DNA from: JAIBCC01 sp963763855
GTDB lineage: Bacteria; Acidobacteriota; Blastocatellia; Pyrinomonadales; Pyrinomonadaceae
Direction of reading: 5' to 3'
DNA: 64,000 bases
NCBI GenBank assembly: GCA_963763855.1
Contig: CAVXPU010000005.1
Location: forward strand, 2,542,001 to 2,606,000
Shown: piece after piece, positions 17,360 through 25,270 of the stretch
Numbering within the stretch: the first letter of the stretch is position 1
Layout of the letters: every line of letters begins with the position of its first letter
Translations under genes and position numbers: made by a program
Notes under the pieces: model-generated
What the model saw: only the letters and a program-made list of their open reading frames with translations
Told to the model about the DNA's origin: nothing
Databases searched by the model: none

Positions 17360-19522
17360 TCACGAAGCCGATTTTGAATTTGATTTAACAATTTGACCGT
17401 TTTCCAATTTGATTATTTCGTCTGTGAATCTAAGGGTTTCAAGTCGATGTGAAATAATTATTACGGTTCTTTCGTTAAAAAACTCCCGCAAGTTTTCATA
17501 TATATTTTTTTCACTTTGCAAATCAAGCGAAGAGGTTGCCTCGTCTAAAATTAACATTTGGGGCTTTCGAAAAATCATTCTCGCAAGTGCAATTCTTTGA
17601 CGTTGCCCACCAGATAAGCCCATTCCTCGTTCGCTTAGAATTGTCTCAAATTTTCTTGGAAGCTTCTGAATGAAATCAAAAGCACCTGCCATTTCAGCAC
17701 ATTTTATTACTTCATCGTCAGCAATATTTGAATTTCCATAGCCAATATTTTCACGTATCGAAGTATTGAACAAATAAACATCCTGCGAGAGATAACCAAC
17801 TTCATTTCTGAGAATATTTGGATCAAACATTTGTAAATCATTGTCGTTGTATAGAATTTGCCCCGAAATAGGTGAATCAAATTTGGCAATCAATTGGGCG
17901 AGAGTACTTTTTCCTGAACCCGATTCGCCAATTAACCCATATATTCTTCCGGCTTCAAAAGTGAAATCAATATTGGAAAGTATTGGCGGGTCATATTTGC
18001 TTGCACCTTGATATTGGTATGAAACATTCTTGAATTCAATTTTCGGTGGATTTGTTTCCGTAAGTCTTCTTCTCGATTCATTTTGCGACTCGGGTTTTGA
18101 TGCAAAAAATGTTCCCAGTCGTTCCGATGCCAGACGTGATTGCTGAATATCATTCCACAAATTGACCAAACTTCCCGCCGGACGCAATAATCCCCCCAAA
18201 ACCGCAATAAATGCTACCAGCGAGCCGACCGAAAGTTCGCCATTTTGCACAAGATGAACTCCATACCAAAAAACTAACGTCTGTCCGCCAATCATAAAAA
18301 AACCGTTTAAACCGCTGCTTATCAGCGAAACTTTGGTCGTTTTTATCTGATTTTCTTGCAGCGAAATCATTAATCTTTGCAGTTTCACCCAAACAGAATT
18401 CTCAATCGCAAGTGCCTTGATGGTGTTTATGCCTGCTAAATGCTCCATCGTGTATGACGAAAGTTCGGCAGACTTTGCAAAGTTCAAACGATACAATTTT
18501 TGAAGGAATTTTGCGGAAATAAACACCGAAACCGAATATATTGGTATCAGACAAATTGCCACTAAAACCAATTTAACCTGTAGATAACAAAGCAGGGCAA
18601 AATAGGTTGCGAAGGTTAAAAGATCAAGTGCCGCGACCAACGTTCGCCCTGCTAATAGCTGCCCGATCGTCCCCGTATCTCCATTCAGCGTTATTAAATC
18701 GCCCGTTCGTTGGCGATTGAAATAGCTAACGGGCAGCTTAAAAAGATGTTCAAAAAAGACTTCCTTCATCGCGAGATTCAATTCCTGTCCGGCTCGGGTG
18801 AGTATCATGCTTCTGACAAACTGAAAAAACGCCTCAACTAATATTACTAGAAGCAAGCCGCCCAAGATAACATCTACAAAGTTTGTTTGGCTTTCGGCAA
18901 TAAGTCCATCGAACAGATATTTCATTCCAATCGGATTAATCAATGCAAGAAATTGAAGAAAGATTGCTAGAAAAAATACAGCGATAAATGTTTTCTTTTG
19001 GGCAGAAACTATCGGCAAAAACTTATTCCAAGCCGATGGGGATTGATAATTTAATTCATCAGGCTTGAAATTTTCGCCTTTCTCTAACAAAAGTGCAAAC
19101 TTTGTCCATTTCTCAGAAAACTCATCAAGAGGAATTGAATAAACGCCAATAGCTGGATCGGCTATCAACGCACCTTTATTATTGAATCCGTATAAAACGA
19201 CAAAATGATTTCCTTTCCAATGCAAAATTGTCGGATTGTATTTATGTGTCGATTTTTGAAAACGTGCTTGCAAAAGTTGAAGTGTGGTTTCTACCGGACG
19301 GGATTCTATCCCGATTTCGCGGAAAGATTCTCCAAGTTGCTCAAAATTTGTGCCGTCACGTCCCGAACGCAATAATTCGTGAACAGCCGATAGATTGATT
19401 TTCTTAACACCATAAAACTTGAGAACCGAAGCAAAACAAGCCGCTCCGCAATCTGTTTCACGCTGTTGCATTAAAACCTGCGGTTTCCGCTTTATTTTCG
19501 ATTTTTTTGCTTCTAACAGCAT
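17360..19522 (-). CDS. Peptidase-containing ABC exporter (C39 peptidase, PCAT)
   Basis: 720 residues, inner membrane. The N-terminal C39 cysteine peptidase has Cys25 (RETDCGAACFASV), His106 (HWKGNHFVVLYGF) and Asp122 (ADPAIG). Six transmembrane helices span roughly residues 170-460. The ATPase domain has Walker A GESGSGKST (532-540), signature LSGGQ (636-640), Walker B LILDEATSSLD and switch His in ISHR. These transporters cut the leader after a double glycine and export the rest. The matching double-glycine precursor lies five genes upstream in the same direction (23031-23285), so this is very probably its dedicated protease/exporter. It is separated from the PpiC-like gene by a repeat hairpin. 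Confidence 0.96.
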   Translation of the reverse strand: MLLEAKKSKIKRKPQVLMQQRETDCGAACFASVLKFYGVKKINLSAVHELLRSGRDGTNFEQLGESFREIGIESRPVETTLQLLQARFQKSTHKYNPTILHWKGNHFVVLYGFNNKGALIADPAIGVYSIPLDEFSEKWTKFALLLEKGENFKPDELNYQSPSAWNKFLPIVSAQKKTFIAVFFLAIFLQFLALINPIGMKYLFDGLIAESQTNFVDVILGGLLLVILVEAFFQFVRSMILTRAGQELNLAMKEVFFEHLFKLPVSYFNRQRTGDLITLNGDTGTIGQLLAGRTLVAALDLLTFATYFALLCYLQVKLVLVAICLIPIYSVSVFISAKFLQKLYRLNFAKSAELSSYTMEHLAGINTIKALAIENSVWVKLQRLMISLQENQIKTTKVSLISSGLNGFFMIGGQTLVFWYGVHLVQNGELSVGSLVAFIAVLGGLLRPAGSLVNLWNDIQQSRLASERLGTFFASKPESQNESRRRLTETNPPKIEFKNVSYQYQGASKYDPPILSNIDFTFEAGRIYGLIGESGSGKSTLAQLIAKFDSPISGQILYNDNDLQMFDPNILRNEVGYLSQDVYLFNTSIRENIGYGNSNIADDEVIKCAEMAGAFDFIQKLPRKFETILSERGMGLSGGQRQRIALARMIFRKPQMLILDEATSSLDLQSEKNIYENLREFFNERTVIIISHRLETLRFTDEIIKLENGQIVKSNSKSAS

Positions 19523-19523
19523 A

Positions 19524-19607
19524 GTAACGCAGGCATCTTGCCTGCTTGTTTGTGTTGAAAAACATTAAAGTTTCATTGATGTATGGCAGGCAAGATGCCT
19601 GCGTTAC
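19524..19607. repeat. Inverted pair of family 1 palindromic repeats (REPIN-like)
   Basis: 19524-19545 (GTAACGCAGGCATCTTGCCT plus GC) is exactly the reverse complement of 19586-19607, with a 40-base spacer. Each arm is also an internal palindrome. The structure can fold as one 22-base-pair hairpin or two small ones. It fills the gap between the C39 exporter and the PpiC-like gene, so it could attenuate or stabilise the peptide-cluster messenger. Two inverted REP units with a short spacer are the classic REPIN arrangement; I see no RAYT transposase in the window. Confidence 0.85.
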
Positions 19608-19609
19608 TT

Positions 19610-20749
19610 TTAGCTTTCCTGAATATTCTGATTCGGAAAAATATCTTTATCGCCCCACAGCCATTGAATACCGCAAGTCTTTTTCTTTTCGTCAATCCAT
19701 TCTTTGACCTGTCGTTGTCGAATAATTGCTTCGGTTTGTTGGTCGAGAATTGGCGGTGTAATTGCCAAAATATTAATAAACGTCCATTTTCCATTCATCT
19801 CAACAGGCGGAAGCAATCCGGTTTTCGGATTATTTACCAATAATTCTGCAACTTCCTTATCAAGTTGCGAATGCCAACAAGTATTCAATTGATAATTATT
19901 TCTAGCGTTATCAGATTCCGCCATAAATTGCTTTCTCGCCCAAATACATAATCCATCCGACTGACTTTTCAAAAACTCACTCAATTCCTTTACCCCAGTT
20001 TCAGATTCGGCAACATAAGATTCCATTTTGTATAGGGTGAATTCTTGTTTGTGTTCCTCGTAATATTCTTCGATTGGACGATGACAAAGTGCCTCTAGAA
20101 AATTGTTATAAGTTCGTTTATCTCTAATTTGAGCCTCAATCTTATGATGAGTTAATCCATTTGCTTGTAAATATTCTTGATATGATTCAACTGAACCAAG
20201 TCCGTGTTTTACACGCCAGCGGTCAAATTCAATTTGCATCTGTTCTTCCGTAGATTGATATAAAAGGTCTTCTTCTTCGCTAATTTTTTCCAACTGGCGT
20301 TTTAGGACGGCACTATTGACGATTGCCTGCCGAATGCTTGCATTTTCAAGATGTTCGTCAATTATTTCCATTACATTGGCTACGCTCATTGTAAATCCAT
20401 CAATAACCGCAAAATCATGCTCACGCGGATGAACGGCATTTCGTACTGCCCATGGAATATAATGATTTGGGCAAACAGAAACGGTTATTGTTTCTTCGCT
20501 GTCAAAAAGCATTGCTTGGTAATGATTTCCAATAGCCGAATATTCCCAAACAAGTTCGGGACTGAACTTTGAATGTTTCTCTTTGAATTTCTCAAACATA
20601 TGTTCAGCTTGTTTTGTATCCGAAGTTCTCAGAAGTTCAACTGACGTTTCCGCATTCGACTTTGCTTCTAACTGAACTATTTCTTTTAAGATTATGAGAG
20701 ATTCAGTGAGTGCTTCAGTTAGTTCTATTTGTAATTTATTTGATGTCAT
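19610..20749 (-). CDS. PpiC/SurA-like peptide-maturation accessory protein
   Basis: 379 residues without a signal peptide. The N-terminal half (NHYIPWAVRNAVHPREHDFA followed by VIDGFTMSVANVMEIIDEHL) leads into a SurA/trigger-factor-like helical module (QIEFDRWRVKHGLGSVESYQ, EYLQANGLTHHKIEAQIRDK, YYEEHKQEFTLYKMESY). A degenerate parvulin-like end follows. Cytoplasmic location and adjacency to the ATP-grasp gene (14-base overlap) suggest that it handles the precursor peptide, as PpiC-related proteins of peptide-maturation systems are thought to do. Catalytic isomerase activity is doubtful because the C-terminal domain is poorly conserved. Confidence 0.75.
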   Translation of the reverse strand: MTSNKLQIELTEALTESLIILKEIVQLEAKSNAETSVELLRTSDTKQAEHMFEKFKEKHSKFSPELVWEYSAIGNHYQAMLFDSEETITVSVCPNHYIPWAVRNAVHPREHDFAVIDGFTMSVANVMEIIDEHLENASIRQAIVNSAVLKRQLEKISEEEDLLYQSTEEQMQIEFDRWRVKHGLGSVESYQEYLQANGLTHHKIEAQIRDKRTYNNFLEALCHRPIEEYYEEHKQEFTLYKMESYVAESETGVKELSEFLKSQSDGLCIWARKQFMAESDNARNNYQLNTCWHSQLDKEVAELLVNNPKTGLLPPVEMNGKWTFINILAITPPILDQQTEAIIRQRQVKEWIDEKKKTCGIQWLWGDKDIFPNQNIQES

Positions 20750-21755
20750 TTGAAATCCTTAATTTATCTGCTTTGTGTTTTTCTGATAAAGCAATCAATT
20801 CATCACAAATTAATCCCGTAATATCAACTCCAAGTATGTTTTCAATCCATGCATATTGCCCTGCAGGATTGATTTCAAGAAAAACATATTCGCCTTTTGG
20901 AGTAATTACCATGTCACAAGTTCCATAATTCAAACCACGCTTTTTAACAAGTGCAACTAACTTATCATGAATTTCTCGTGGTAATTCGTGAAGTGTGTAG
21001 GGAGTTCTATTTCGATCATAGTTCCGCCAATCATGCTTTGTATGATGGGCTTTTTGTGAATCAATTTCAGCCGCAATCGCGTTTTCCCCAACAACTGTTA
21101 TTCTCAACTCCTTTTGCTTGGGAATATATTCTTGGAAAAGACTCGGAGCATACTTAATGTGACTAACAAACCCAATATCTCGTAACGAAACCGGAGAGGT
21201 CGGAAAAGCAATATCTGCTCCTTTATACTTAGTTCTTGATGAATGATACCGCTTTGTGATGATCCTTCCTTGATGTCTGCGGTAAAAATCAATTGCTAAT
21301 TTGGTATTGTTTGTAACTAAAGTATCTGGAACAATCAAACCAACTTCCAAAGCTACGTAGAGTTCTTTTAACTTCTCATCCTCTAGTCGTTGGAGATACG
21401 TTGGTTGGCAAGGAAACCATAAACAATCTAACATTTCTAGGGTTTCACGAAAATAGTTTTTAGTCTCTACTGTAATCCAGCCATTTAGTAAATTGTTGTC
21501 CTTTAGTTTCTCAACGATTATGTCGCCCAAAAAACGTAAGAAAATAACCGAAATGTCGTTTAGGTCAACTTCTGCATGATCATTTTGGAGAATGATATTA
21601 TTTGAGTTTTGTGAACTTTTTAATCTATGAGTAAGAGTAACATTCTTAACAAAATCTTTGACAATCAGCCAATGATAGTTGATTTCTCGCCGATTCAATT
21701 CGTTAGAAACTTTTTGTGCACTAATATCGTCAATTGTTGAATATAAAAGTATCAT
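20736..21755 (-). CDS. ATP-grasp peptide maturase (MvdD/grasp-type, putative graspetide ligase)
   Basis: 339 residues. An N-terminal pre-ATP-grasp fold (MILLYSTIDDISAQKVSNEL, then VIFLRFLG and WFPCQPTYLQRLEDEKLKEL) precedes the ATP-grasp core: ATP-binding Lys in IITKRYHSS (Lys168), QEYIPKQKELRITVVG, and metal ligands Asp281 (GTCDMVI) and Glu294/Asn296 (FLEINPAGQYAWIE). The NPAGQY-W ending is typical of ribosomal-peptide maturases rather than of RimK or D-Ala ligase. Known members form ester or amide links between Asp/Glu and Thr/Ser/Lys side chains of a precursor. The cluster context (double-glycine precursor and C39 exporter) fits that role; the specific linkage is unknown. Confidence 0.88.
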   Translation of the reverse strand: MILLYSTIDDISAQKVSNELNRREINYHWLIVKDFVKNVTLTHRLKSSQNSNNIILQNDHAEVDLNDISVIFLRFLGDIIVEKLKDNNLLNGWITVETKNYFRETLEMLDCLWFPCQPTYLQRLEDEKLKELYVALEVGLIVPDTLVTNNTKLAIDFYRRHQGRIITKRYHSSRTKYKGADIAFPTSPVSLRDIGFVSHIKYAPSLFQEYIPKQKELRITVVGENAIAAEIDSQKAHHTKHDWRNYDRNRTPYTLHELPREIHDKLVALVKKRGLNYGTCDMVITPKGEYVFLEINPAGQYAWIENILGVDITGLICDELIALSEKHKADKLRISNDIK

Positions 21756-21787
21756 TCTCTAATTTTGTTTGGCTTTGACTTTTCCCT

Positions 21788-22882
21788 TCAAAGATTGTTC
21801 CAACTTGGGCACACATAATTTTGCTCTGTTGAGTTAGTTACTATTGTTAAATCAATTGGATCAAGCGTCCATTTTATTTGGTCTGTCGGTAATGTAGTTG
21901 ACTCGGTTTTTGATGATTTGTCATTACGTTTTTTTTTAGTTTTACTTACTGGTACAAATGGTGAATCATAAGGACGACTTTGTGTCCCATAAATTTGAGG
22001 CTTTCCTTCCCACCAAAGTAGCCTGTCAGTAGAAGCCGCTAGTATCCACCCCAAACTGCATTTCTCATTTGGGTTAACAGCTTTGTTATAGCCAAGTTGA
22101 GCAAGTTTTTTTGCCATTTCAATTCCTTCTACATCAGGACTATGTTGGAAAACAAAGGCGGCTGAGCGAAAATCGTTGACTGATTTTATTTTCCCAGTTA
22201 TTGCAAGTTTTCTCATCTTTTTCTGTCTTGCTAAATCCCGCTTTGAGACTAAATCCCAGTTTATTTGAACATCTTTAGGTGGAAATACTGGCGGAATTGA
22301 TATTTTGGGATTACGGTCTGCCTGATCGGCTTCAAATATTAATTGAACGGCAGGATTATCCCCATTCAATTGAACTCCATTGACGAAATTTTTGTTTATA
22401 AGTCCAATGAGTTTTTCCCACTTGGAGGTTTTTACTTTAGCATTCCACTCTTTTTCATATTCACGTGTTGTAAAATCATAATTAATTCCTTTAAGAACAA
22501 ATAGGGAGTATTCCTCACGCCTTTGTCCAAATCCCAGATTTACTGATTTCTCAATATTTTCAATCGCTTTTTCAGATTGCCCTAATATTATTTGGAATTG
22601 AGCCAAGGTAAAATATGTCATTAATAGTTTTTCAGAGTCATTTTTTGCTTCAATGATTTCTTTGTCTAATGAATCAATCACCGCACGATAATCTTTTTTA
22701 ATTATTAACTCATTAAGTTCTTTTGTTTTCCTCGAAATTTCCTTGAACTCCTCAGCAGAGTAGATTCTTGGCTTATTTCTAATAGGAATCTGAGCAAAAG
22801 AAATATGAAATAACACTAACGCCAAGCAAAAGAGTTGAGCCACTTTCACAAAAAAACTGAATTCATAAAAAGGTTTAAACAT
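21788..22882 (-). CDS. Exported TPR protein with a C-terminal DUF6624-like region, in the peptide cluster
   Basis: 364 residues. ATG 22882 is preceded by AGGGAGAC. The N-terminus has a hydrophobic signal ending in FHISFAQ. TPR-like helices follow (KKDYRAVIDSLDKEIIEAK, then LGQSEKAIENIEKSVNLGFG). The C-terminal part contains AAFVFQHSPDVEGIEMAKKL, then CSLGWILAASTDRLLWWEGK and PQIYGTQ, the layout of DUF6624-like proteins (QHs...D.ll...G..Q.YGTQ). It lies between the precursor and the maturase genes. An extracytoplasmic TPR partner is unusual for a peptide-modification operon; it could be an immunity or receptor protein, but nothing in the sequence proves it. Confidence 0.75.
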   Translation of the reverse strand: MFKPFYEFSFFVKVAQLFCLALVLFHISFAQIPIRNKPRIYSAEEFKEISRKTKELNELIIKKDYRAVIDSLDKEIIEAKNDSEKLLMTYFTLAQFQIILGQSEKAIENIEKSVNLGFGQRREEYSLFVLKGINYDFTTREYEKEWNAKVKTSKWEKLIGLINKNFVNGVQLNGDNPAVQLIFEADQADRNPKISIPPVFPPKDVQINWDLVSKRDLARQKKMRKLAITGKIKSVNDFRSAAFVFQHSPDVEGIEMAKKLAQLGYNKAVNPNEKCSLGWILAASTDRLLWWEGKPQIYGTQSRPYDSPFVPVSKTKKKRNDKSSKTESTTLPTDQIKWTLDPIDLTIVTNSTEQNYVCPSWNNL

Positions 22883-23030
22883 CTAGCAAGTCTCCCTAAT
22901 CTCAAAATAATAATCTCATCGAACTTTAAGAAAATGATTCCAATATGTTTCAGTATTTTCGTCTATTGTTTTCCGCAAGAAAAATATGTGACGAATCTAG
23001 TTAAATATCGGAATCATTTTGCAATATCAA

Positions 23031-23285
23031 CTATTGTGGAGCACCATTGACAACATCACTTTTATTACCAGTAAACCAATCCCACCAGCCAGTTGCTTCA
23101 CGATGGTCATTAACCACAGCCCATTCTGTTCCACCCGGAACATCTTGATCTGGATGCAATACACCATTAATGTTTACACTTGTGCCAGCAGTTTCAATTT
23201 CTTCTAAACCGCCAACAACTTTTGATGACTCCCGACTAATCAAAGTCCGTTCATCACTACTTTTCAATTCTTTAATTTCTAACAT
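23031..23285 (-). CDS. Double-glycine-leader precursor peptide (84 residues)
   Basis: ATG 23285 stands after TATAGGAGAAG, a strong ribosome-binding site. The leader is MLEIKELKSSDERTLISRES followed by SKVVGG, 26 residues. Relative to the cut it has Leu at -12, Glu at -8, Val at -4 and Gly-Gly at -2/-1, the pattern recognised by C39 peptidases. The 58-residue core starts LEEIETAGTS and contains many acidic residues with nearby Thr, Ser and Lys (HPDQDVPGGTEW, DHREATGWWDWF, TGNKSDVVNGAPQ). These are possible donors and acceptors for ATP-grasp-made side-chain links. There are no Cys residues, so lanthionines and disulfides are excluded. It heads the operon leading to the TPR, ATP-grasp, PpiC-like and C39 exporter genes. 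Confidence 0.85.
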   Translation of the reverse strand: MLEIKELKSSDERTLISRESSKVVGGLEEIETAGTSVNINGVLHPDQDVPGGTEWAVVNDHREATGWWDWFTGNKSDVVNGAPQ

Positions 23286-23384
23286 TACTTTACTTCTCCT
23301 ATAAATATAAAAATATTTGGAAAAGGAGAGACGATTGAGCAGAGACAATCTGACGCACAGCTTTCTTCGACTCTCGAATTATTA

Positions 23385-23533
23385 GTTGAGCTACTGCCGA
23401 ATTTTGCGTTATCATACTAACTGTTGAGAGTAAGCATCTGTTGTCCAAAACACGGCAGAAGCACTTAAAAACAAACGAGCCGTTTAGCTGTTACAAGCAA
23501 CTAAACGGCTTATCTGTTTTTTGACGAAAACTT
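23385..23533 (-). promoter_or_regulatory. Conserved structured upstream element, copy A
   Basis: About 150 bases lying about 100 bases upstream of the double-glycine precursor start. It is closely similar (roughly three quarters identical by eye) to 32462-32609. Shared blocks on the plus strand include GCATCTGTTGTC (23434-23445) and CAGAAGCACTTAAAA. A stem is formed by AGCCGTTTAG (23478-23487) and CTAAACGGCT (23501-23510). In the other copy the stem sequence is different but still complementary, which is covariation. A second pairing is possible between CTGCCG at 23394-23399 and CGGCAG at 23453-23458. The sense of the RNA is not certain: both strands have a U-rich stretch after the stem. Weaker similarity continues to the ribosome-binding site. 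Confidence 0.75.
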
Positions 23534-23898
23534 ATTTTACTTGTTCCAATCACACAACTACATCTTAAACTCTCAGTTAAGAAAGTGAGCGTTTGAGGGG
23601 CTGGTGATTTGTAGGAACAAAGTAACACTTGGGATATTCTCCAATTTTTTTCAAAGTGATATAAATTCTTACAAGCAATTACTATGCCCGTAAGCCCCCC
23701 CCCCCCGCTAATAAACTCAATATCCGTAACAACTTACGAACAGCACCGAATCCTTGTCTCGTCGTTAAGTGGGTACAAAGTAATCAATTTTGTGTATTAA
23801 CTATCCATACTAGTCCAACAAGAACCCTTTCGAATTAGGGATTTTTATCAACTTTTCAATATCATTACAGGAAAAAACCGATTTAGAATATTTTTAGA
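23534..23898. other. Intergenic region with a 12-cytosine tract
   Basis: No credible gene. It contains a run of twelve C at 23695-23706, an extreme homopolymer for this AT-rich sequence. It could be slip-prone (phase variation of the peptide cluster promoter, inference) and its length is unreliable in any long-read assembly. The part at about 23550-23610 still shows weak similarity to the equivalent flank of copy B (CACACAACTAC; GAGGGG). It lies between the peptide cluster promoter side and the end of the small transglycosylase gene. Confidence 0.6.
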
Positions 23899-24465
23899 TT
23901 ATTTTTTTAGTGCCTTATATCTCTCTAAAATCGAGGAAACATATGATTTAGTTGAAGAAATGCTGATGCGTTCGATAAATTCCTGCTCGCTGATTTTTTC
24001 CACATCCACGCCTTTTGTCCATTCTTCAACGCGGCTGGCTCCGGCGTTGTAACCTGCCAGCATCATGGCATCTTGAGCGGGAAAATCACGATATTTTTCG
24101 CGTGATTTTTCCAGATACCAACAGCCGATTTGAATGTTTCTTTCCGGATCACGCAAAAATTCGACGACATTATCAGCCGTTTGTTTTTCAAATTCTTTAA
24201 AGCCAGTTTCTTTCGCCCATTCGCGGGCAACTGCCGGAGTTACCTGCATTAGACCTACTTCTTCATCAGCACCCAATATCCAAGCTCGAAAATAGGTTTC
24301 TTCGTAGATCACACTCCAAACCAAATCTTTATCGAGCCGGTAAACTACGGCTTGTCTGGCAATTATTTCATCGTATCTGTGAATCCAATATTCCCTGAAA
24401 AAATACGATCCAATAATCCCGCCAACCAAAAAAACCGCAAAAATTAGAAGTAAATAACGACGCAT
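23899..24465 (-). CDS. Membrane-anchored lytic transglycosylase, small SLT type
   Basis: 188 residues. A single N-terminal membrane anchor (LLLIFAVFLVGGIIGSYF) is followed by an SLT catalytic domain. The catalytic Glu is in IYEETYFRAWILG (Glu56). GLMQVTPAVAREWA and the conserved AGYNAGASRVEEW follow. Family role: cleaves the peptidoglycan glycan strand between MurNAc and GlcNAc with anhydro product, in the periplasm. This is the second transglycosylase in the window and lacks the TPR-like solenoid of the first. Confidence 0.92.
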   Translation of the reverse strand: MRRYLLLIFAVFLVGGIIGSYFFREYWIHRYDEIIARQAVVYRLDKDLVWSVIYEETYFRAWILGADEEVGLMQVTPAVAREWAKETGFKEFEKQTADNVVEFLRDPERNIQIGCWYLEKSREKYRDFPAQDAMMLAGYNAGASRVEEWTKGVDVEKISEQEFIERISISSTKSYVSSILERYKALKK

Positions 24466-24497
24466 TGATTACTGTTATGATTATTTATTAGTCTGCT

Positions 24498-24701
24498 TTA
24501 TGATTTGTCGGACAATTCTTCAAAGACGGTGACGGGTGACCCAAAAATTTCTCCGGTTTTCACATTTGCCTTTTTACTTTTCACTTTTCGCTTTCCTTGC
24601 CGCACCATTTCGGCAAACAAATCAACATCGTAATCGGCTTCGTGCGACATTTGCTCGCGGACTTCGTCTAAAATCTCCAAAAATTTTGGGCGTCGATACA
24701 T
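24498..24701 (-). CDS. Small protein downstream of a PIN-domain gene, possible antitoxin
   Basis: 67 residues: MYRRPKFLEILDEVREQMSH, then EADYDVDLFAEMVRQGKRKV and a basic Lys-rich stretch. The family is not recognised with certainty. Size, charge and position 43 bases downstream of a PIN-domain gene in the same direction suggest an antitoxin or accessory partner. There is no obvious DNA-binding fold (no AbrB, RHH or Phd motif). The last 25 residues are encoded by simple A/T-rich sequence and may be recent additions. Confidence 0.6.
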   Translation of the reverse strand: MYRRPKFLEILDEVREQMSHEADYDVDLFAEMVRQGKRKVKSKKANVKTGEIFGSPVTVFEELSDKS

Positions 24702-24743
24702 AATTTAAATGTAAGTCTTTTCGGGGTAAATGGTCAATGAAGT

Positions 24744-25205
24744 TTAGCGTGTGTGGACTAAAAATTCGGGAGTAATAATCATCGGCACAAAAAAACCTGC
24801 TGCGGTATTGAAAAGCCTGATCCGGGCTTGCTTGCGGACATTTGCCAGATGCCCAAAATTCCACGTCACCAAATAATCGATTTTATGAACGGAAGCAAAC
24901 GCGACATGCATTGCATCGCCAATAAATTTGCGATGAAATATTCCTCTGGATATATAACCTTCGGCTAAAATTGCAACCTCTTCGGCGAGTTCCAATTGTT
25001 CCAATGGTTCAATCAATTTCAAATATCCGGTTCGATGAGGTTCGGGAACTCTTTCCAATTCTCTTTGAACCAGTAACGAAATATACGGGTGATATTCAAA
25101 AAGTTCGTGCTCCCACCAGCGAATCGTCAAATCACGCCGAAATGGTTCGCCATTATCGAGATAGGCTCCGATTATTGATGTTTCTAAATATAAACTCTGC
25201 TTCAT
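24744..25205 (-). CDS. PIN-domain protein (VapC-like ribonuclease, putative toxin)
   Basis: 153 residues from ATG 25205; an upstream TTG at 25223 is an alternative start. It begins MKQSLYLETSIIGAYL. PIN proteins usually have Asp in the first motif (LDTS), and here it is Glu (LETS). Later acidic residues are in RELERV, the FIGDAMHVAFASVHKIDYLV helix and the NFGHLAN motif, typical of PIN domains. Known role: Mg-dependent RNase, often the toxin of a toxin-antitoxin pair. Here the small partner is downstream rather than upstream of the toxin, the reverse of classical vapBC. Confidence 0.8.
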   Translation of the reverse strand: MKQSLYLETSIIGAYLDNGEPFRRDLTIRWWEHELFEYHPYISLLVQRELERVPEPHRTGYLKLIEPLEQLELAEEVAILAEGYISRGIFHRKFIGDAMHVAFASVHKIDYLVTWNFGHLANVRKQARIRLFNTAAGFFVPMIITPEFLVHTR

Positions 25206-25270
25206 TGATAGTGATGATAACAAAAAAAGGCGGTCAGAGACACGCCTCTAAACAAATCATGTAAATTTTC

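Noticed and set aside
20736..21755. ATP-grasp protein as RimK, glutathione synthetase or D-Ala-D-Ala ligase
   Set aside because: The N-terminal fold, the NPAGQY ending and the neighbours (double-glycine precursor and C39 exporter) fit peptide maturases instead.
23286..23348. A longer start for the double-glycine precursor at 23348
   Set aside because: The strong ribosome-binding site AGGAGAAG stands directly before 23285, and the leader pattern begins there; the upstream residues are basic/aromatic and unlike a leader.
23385..23533. The upstream element as merely an intrinsic terminator
   Set aside because: About 150 bases are conserved in sequence, well beyond the hairpin, and both copies are placed before peptide genes; a plain terminator would not conserve the flanks.
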